Under the pieces are notes generated by a model. The model was not told where the DNA came from. It saw only the letters and a list, made by a program, of their open reading frames with translations, and ran no database searches. A stretch of DNA of 64,000 nt, from the NCBI RefSeq assembly GCF_001439805.1, contig NZ_JYLK01000001.1, positions 1 to 64,000 of the forward strand, given 5' to 3'. The position numbers were made by a program, and so were the translations under genes. Position 1 is the first letter of the stretch; every line of letters starts with the position of its first letter. This DNA comes from Pseudomonas trivialis (GTDB taxonomy: Bacteria > Pseudomonadota > Gammaproteobacteria > Pseudomonadales > Pseudomonadaceae). Positions 63,936-64,000 of the stretch are shown here, piece by piece.

Positions 63936-64000
63936 GCCTGCGTTACTCCACCGTGCTGTTCGACCTCGACGGCACCCTCACCGACCCGCGTGAAGGCATC
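63932..64000 (+). CDS. HAD family hydrolase (5' end, cut by window edge)
   Basis: Only the first 23 codons are present. They begin VSLRYSTVLFDLDGTLTDP, with the HAD motif I DLDGT (nucleophile Asp). The GTG start overlaps the stop of the gamma carbonic anhydrase gene by four bases (GTGA). The fold suggests a phosphoglycolate phosphatase-like enzyme, but the subfamily cannot be set from this fragment. Confidence 0.8.
   Translation, partial: MSLRYSTVLFDLDGTLTDPREGI

Overview
The window looks like chromosomal DNA from a Pseudomonas, most likely a member of the P. fluorescens group. The evidence is high GC with strong third-position bias, gene neighbourhoods that match P. aeruginosa PAO1 from memory (gltP - ivy - algB/kinB - ampDh2 - dgcH - dsbA - cc4 - engB - polA - thrB - znu/zur - metNIQ), and at least five paired REP hairpins of the type common in P. 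fluorescens. Species identity is inferred; no searches were run. There is no phage, integrase, IS element, CRISPR array or tRNA gene in the window.

Left part (1-9350). A strong sigma70 promoter pointing off the left edge resembles the leader of an rRNA operon. Next come glutarate/lysine catabolism genes (gcdG, gcdH and the divergent LysR gene), the proton-translocating transhydrogenase pntAA-pntAB-pntB, an acetate/succinate CoA-transferase, and a DUF1127 gene surrounded by GTACAG-type repeats that suggest a MocR-like regulator.

Middle-left (9351-25743). Three tandem secreted DUF2388 proteins are translationally coupled to a large periplasmic DUF4105/Lnb-N-like protein; this is the least described putative system here. 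They are followed by a CitMHS citrate transporter with a Crc/Hfq-type AACAACAA leader, TerC, a Na/Pi cotransporter with a PhoU tail, a membrane-anchored M16 peptidase, a DUF5924/DUF2914 membrane protein, a four-gene Mce/Mla-type lipid transporter, a nucleoside-recognition (SpmA/SpmB-like) protein and gltP.

Middle (25744-45562). A 730-bp gene-free stretch holds two intrinsic terminators and a possible AlgU promoter. It is followed by a 94-aa protein gene, DUF1328 and an Ivy-type lysozyme inhibitor, then the alginate two-component pair algB-kinB, ampDh2, a diguanylate cyclase, a DNase-I-like phosphatase/nuclease, dsbA, cytochrome c4 and engB. The Spot 42-like small RNA ErsA lies between convergent engB and polA, with an AlgU-type promoter. 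Then come polA, a DUF2782 gene, thrB, the zinc uptake locus znuA / zur-znuC-znuB and a lipoprotein gene.

Right part (45563-64000). katE (HPII), metNIQ, and two orphan copper-oxidase assembly genes (SCO and ctaG) without the oxidase subunits that normally surround them. Next are a hypothetical gene, a SulP transporter with beta carbonic anhydrase, a PA0069-type radical SAM protein, the three-gene membrane gluconate 2-dehydrogenase operon, yheV-prlC, a gamma carbonic anhydrase and the start of a HAD hydrolase cut by the right edge. Gene order suggests the gluconate dehydrogenase operon is an insertion between yheV and the radical SAM gene, and that most of an aa3 oxidase cluster has been lost.
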